From assembly GCA_030623425.1 (NCBI GenBank), contig JAUXMA010000100.1, forward strand, positions 1-6,359: 6,359 nt of DNA. The letters are read 5' to 3'. The notes under the pieces are model-generated. The model searched no databases and was not told the DNA's origin. It worked only from the letters and a program-made list of their open reading frames with translations. The position numbers and the translations under genes were made by a program. Each line of letters starts with the position of its first letter. The first letter of the stretch is position 1. The stretch comes from Rhodospirillaceae bacterium (GTDB taxonomy: Bacteria > Pseudomonadota > Alphaproteobacteria > Rhodospirillales > 2-02-FULL-58-16). Shown piece by piece: positions 6,251 to 6,359 of the stretch.

Positions 6251-6359
6251 GAGCCTGTTTGGGAAGTTCATCATGGGTTGCGTTGACCTGGGAAGCGCGA
6301 GTGTTAGGAGCGGATGCGCCGGCGATGCCGGGACATCGTCAAGCATTGGCGACGCGGCA

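Noticed and set aside
6017..6346. Open frame of 109 codons antisense to higA
   Set aside because: It overlaps the antitoxin gene and has no recognisable domain; treated as a shadow frame, although its first part may lie in an insertion sequence.

Overview
The window looks like chromosomal DNA from a GC-rich proteobacterium, most likely an alphaproteobacterium (possibly near the Rhodospirillales). This rests on the tRNA-Leu / tig / clpP order and on the style of the trigger factor, ClpP and DadA proteins. The taxonomic call is inference from sequence character; no search was possible.

Layout. (1) Positions 1-2382, minus strand: a protein quality-control block. A tRNA-Leu(UAG) with a good promoter is followed by tig (trigger factor) and then clpP, which runs off the left edge. 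clpX and lon would be the expected next genes. The tig protein ends in a lysine-rich tail, and the visible ClpP ends in an acidic run. (2) Positions 2515-3966, minus strand: a complete bifunctional NAD(P)HX epimerase/dehydratase (YjeF/Nnr type), a metabolite-repair enzyme. (3) Positions 3967-4204: a divergent intergenic region with several palindromes between nnr and the next gene. (4) Positions 4205-5458, plus strand: dadA, D-amino-acid dehydrogenase, followed by a candidate intrinsic terminator that overlaps a second inverted repeat. (5) Positions 5600-6250, plus strand: a HigB/HigA-type toxin-antitoxin pair, toxin first. Its control region is AT-rich and carries a near-perfect inverted repeat over the -10 element. 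(6) Positions 6251-6359: no recognised gene. The start of this stretch resembles the terminal repeat of an insertion sequence.

How the genes fit together: tig and clpP act at opposite ends of a protein's life (folding on the ribosome, degradation). nnr and dadA are unrelated metabolic genes sharing a divergent control region. The toxin-antitoxin pair is the only clearly accessory element. I see no CRISPR array, phage gene or unknown multi-gene system. The most interesting signals are regulatory: the toxin promoter/operator, the competing hairpins after dadA, and the palindromes in front of dadA.
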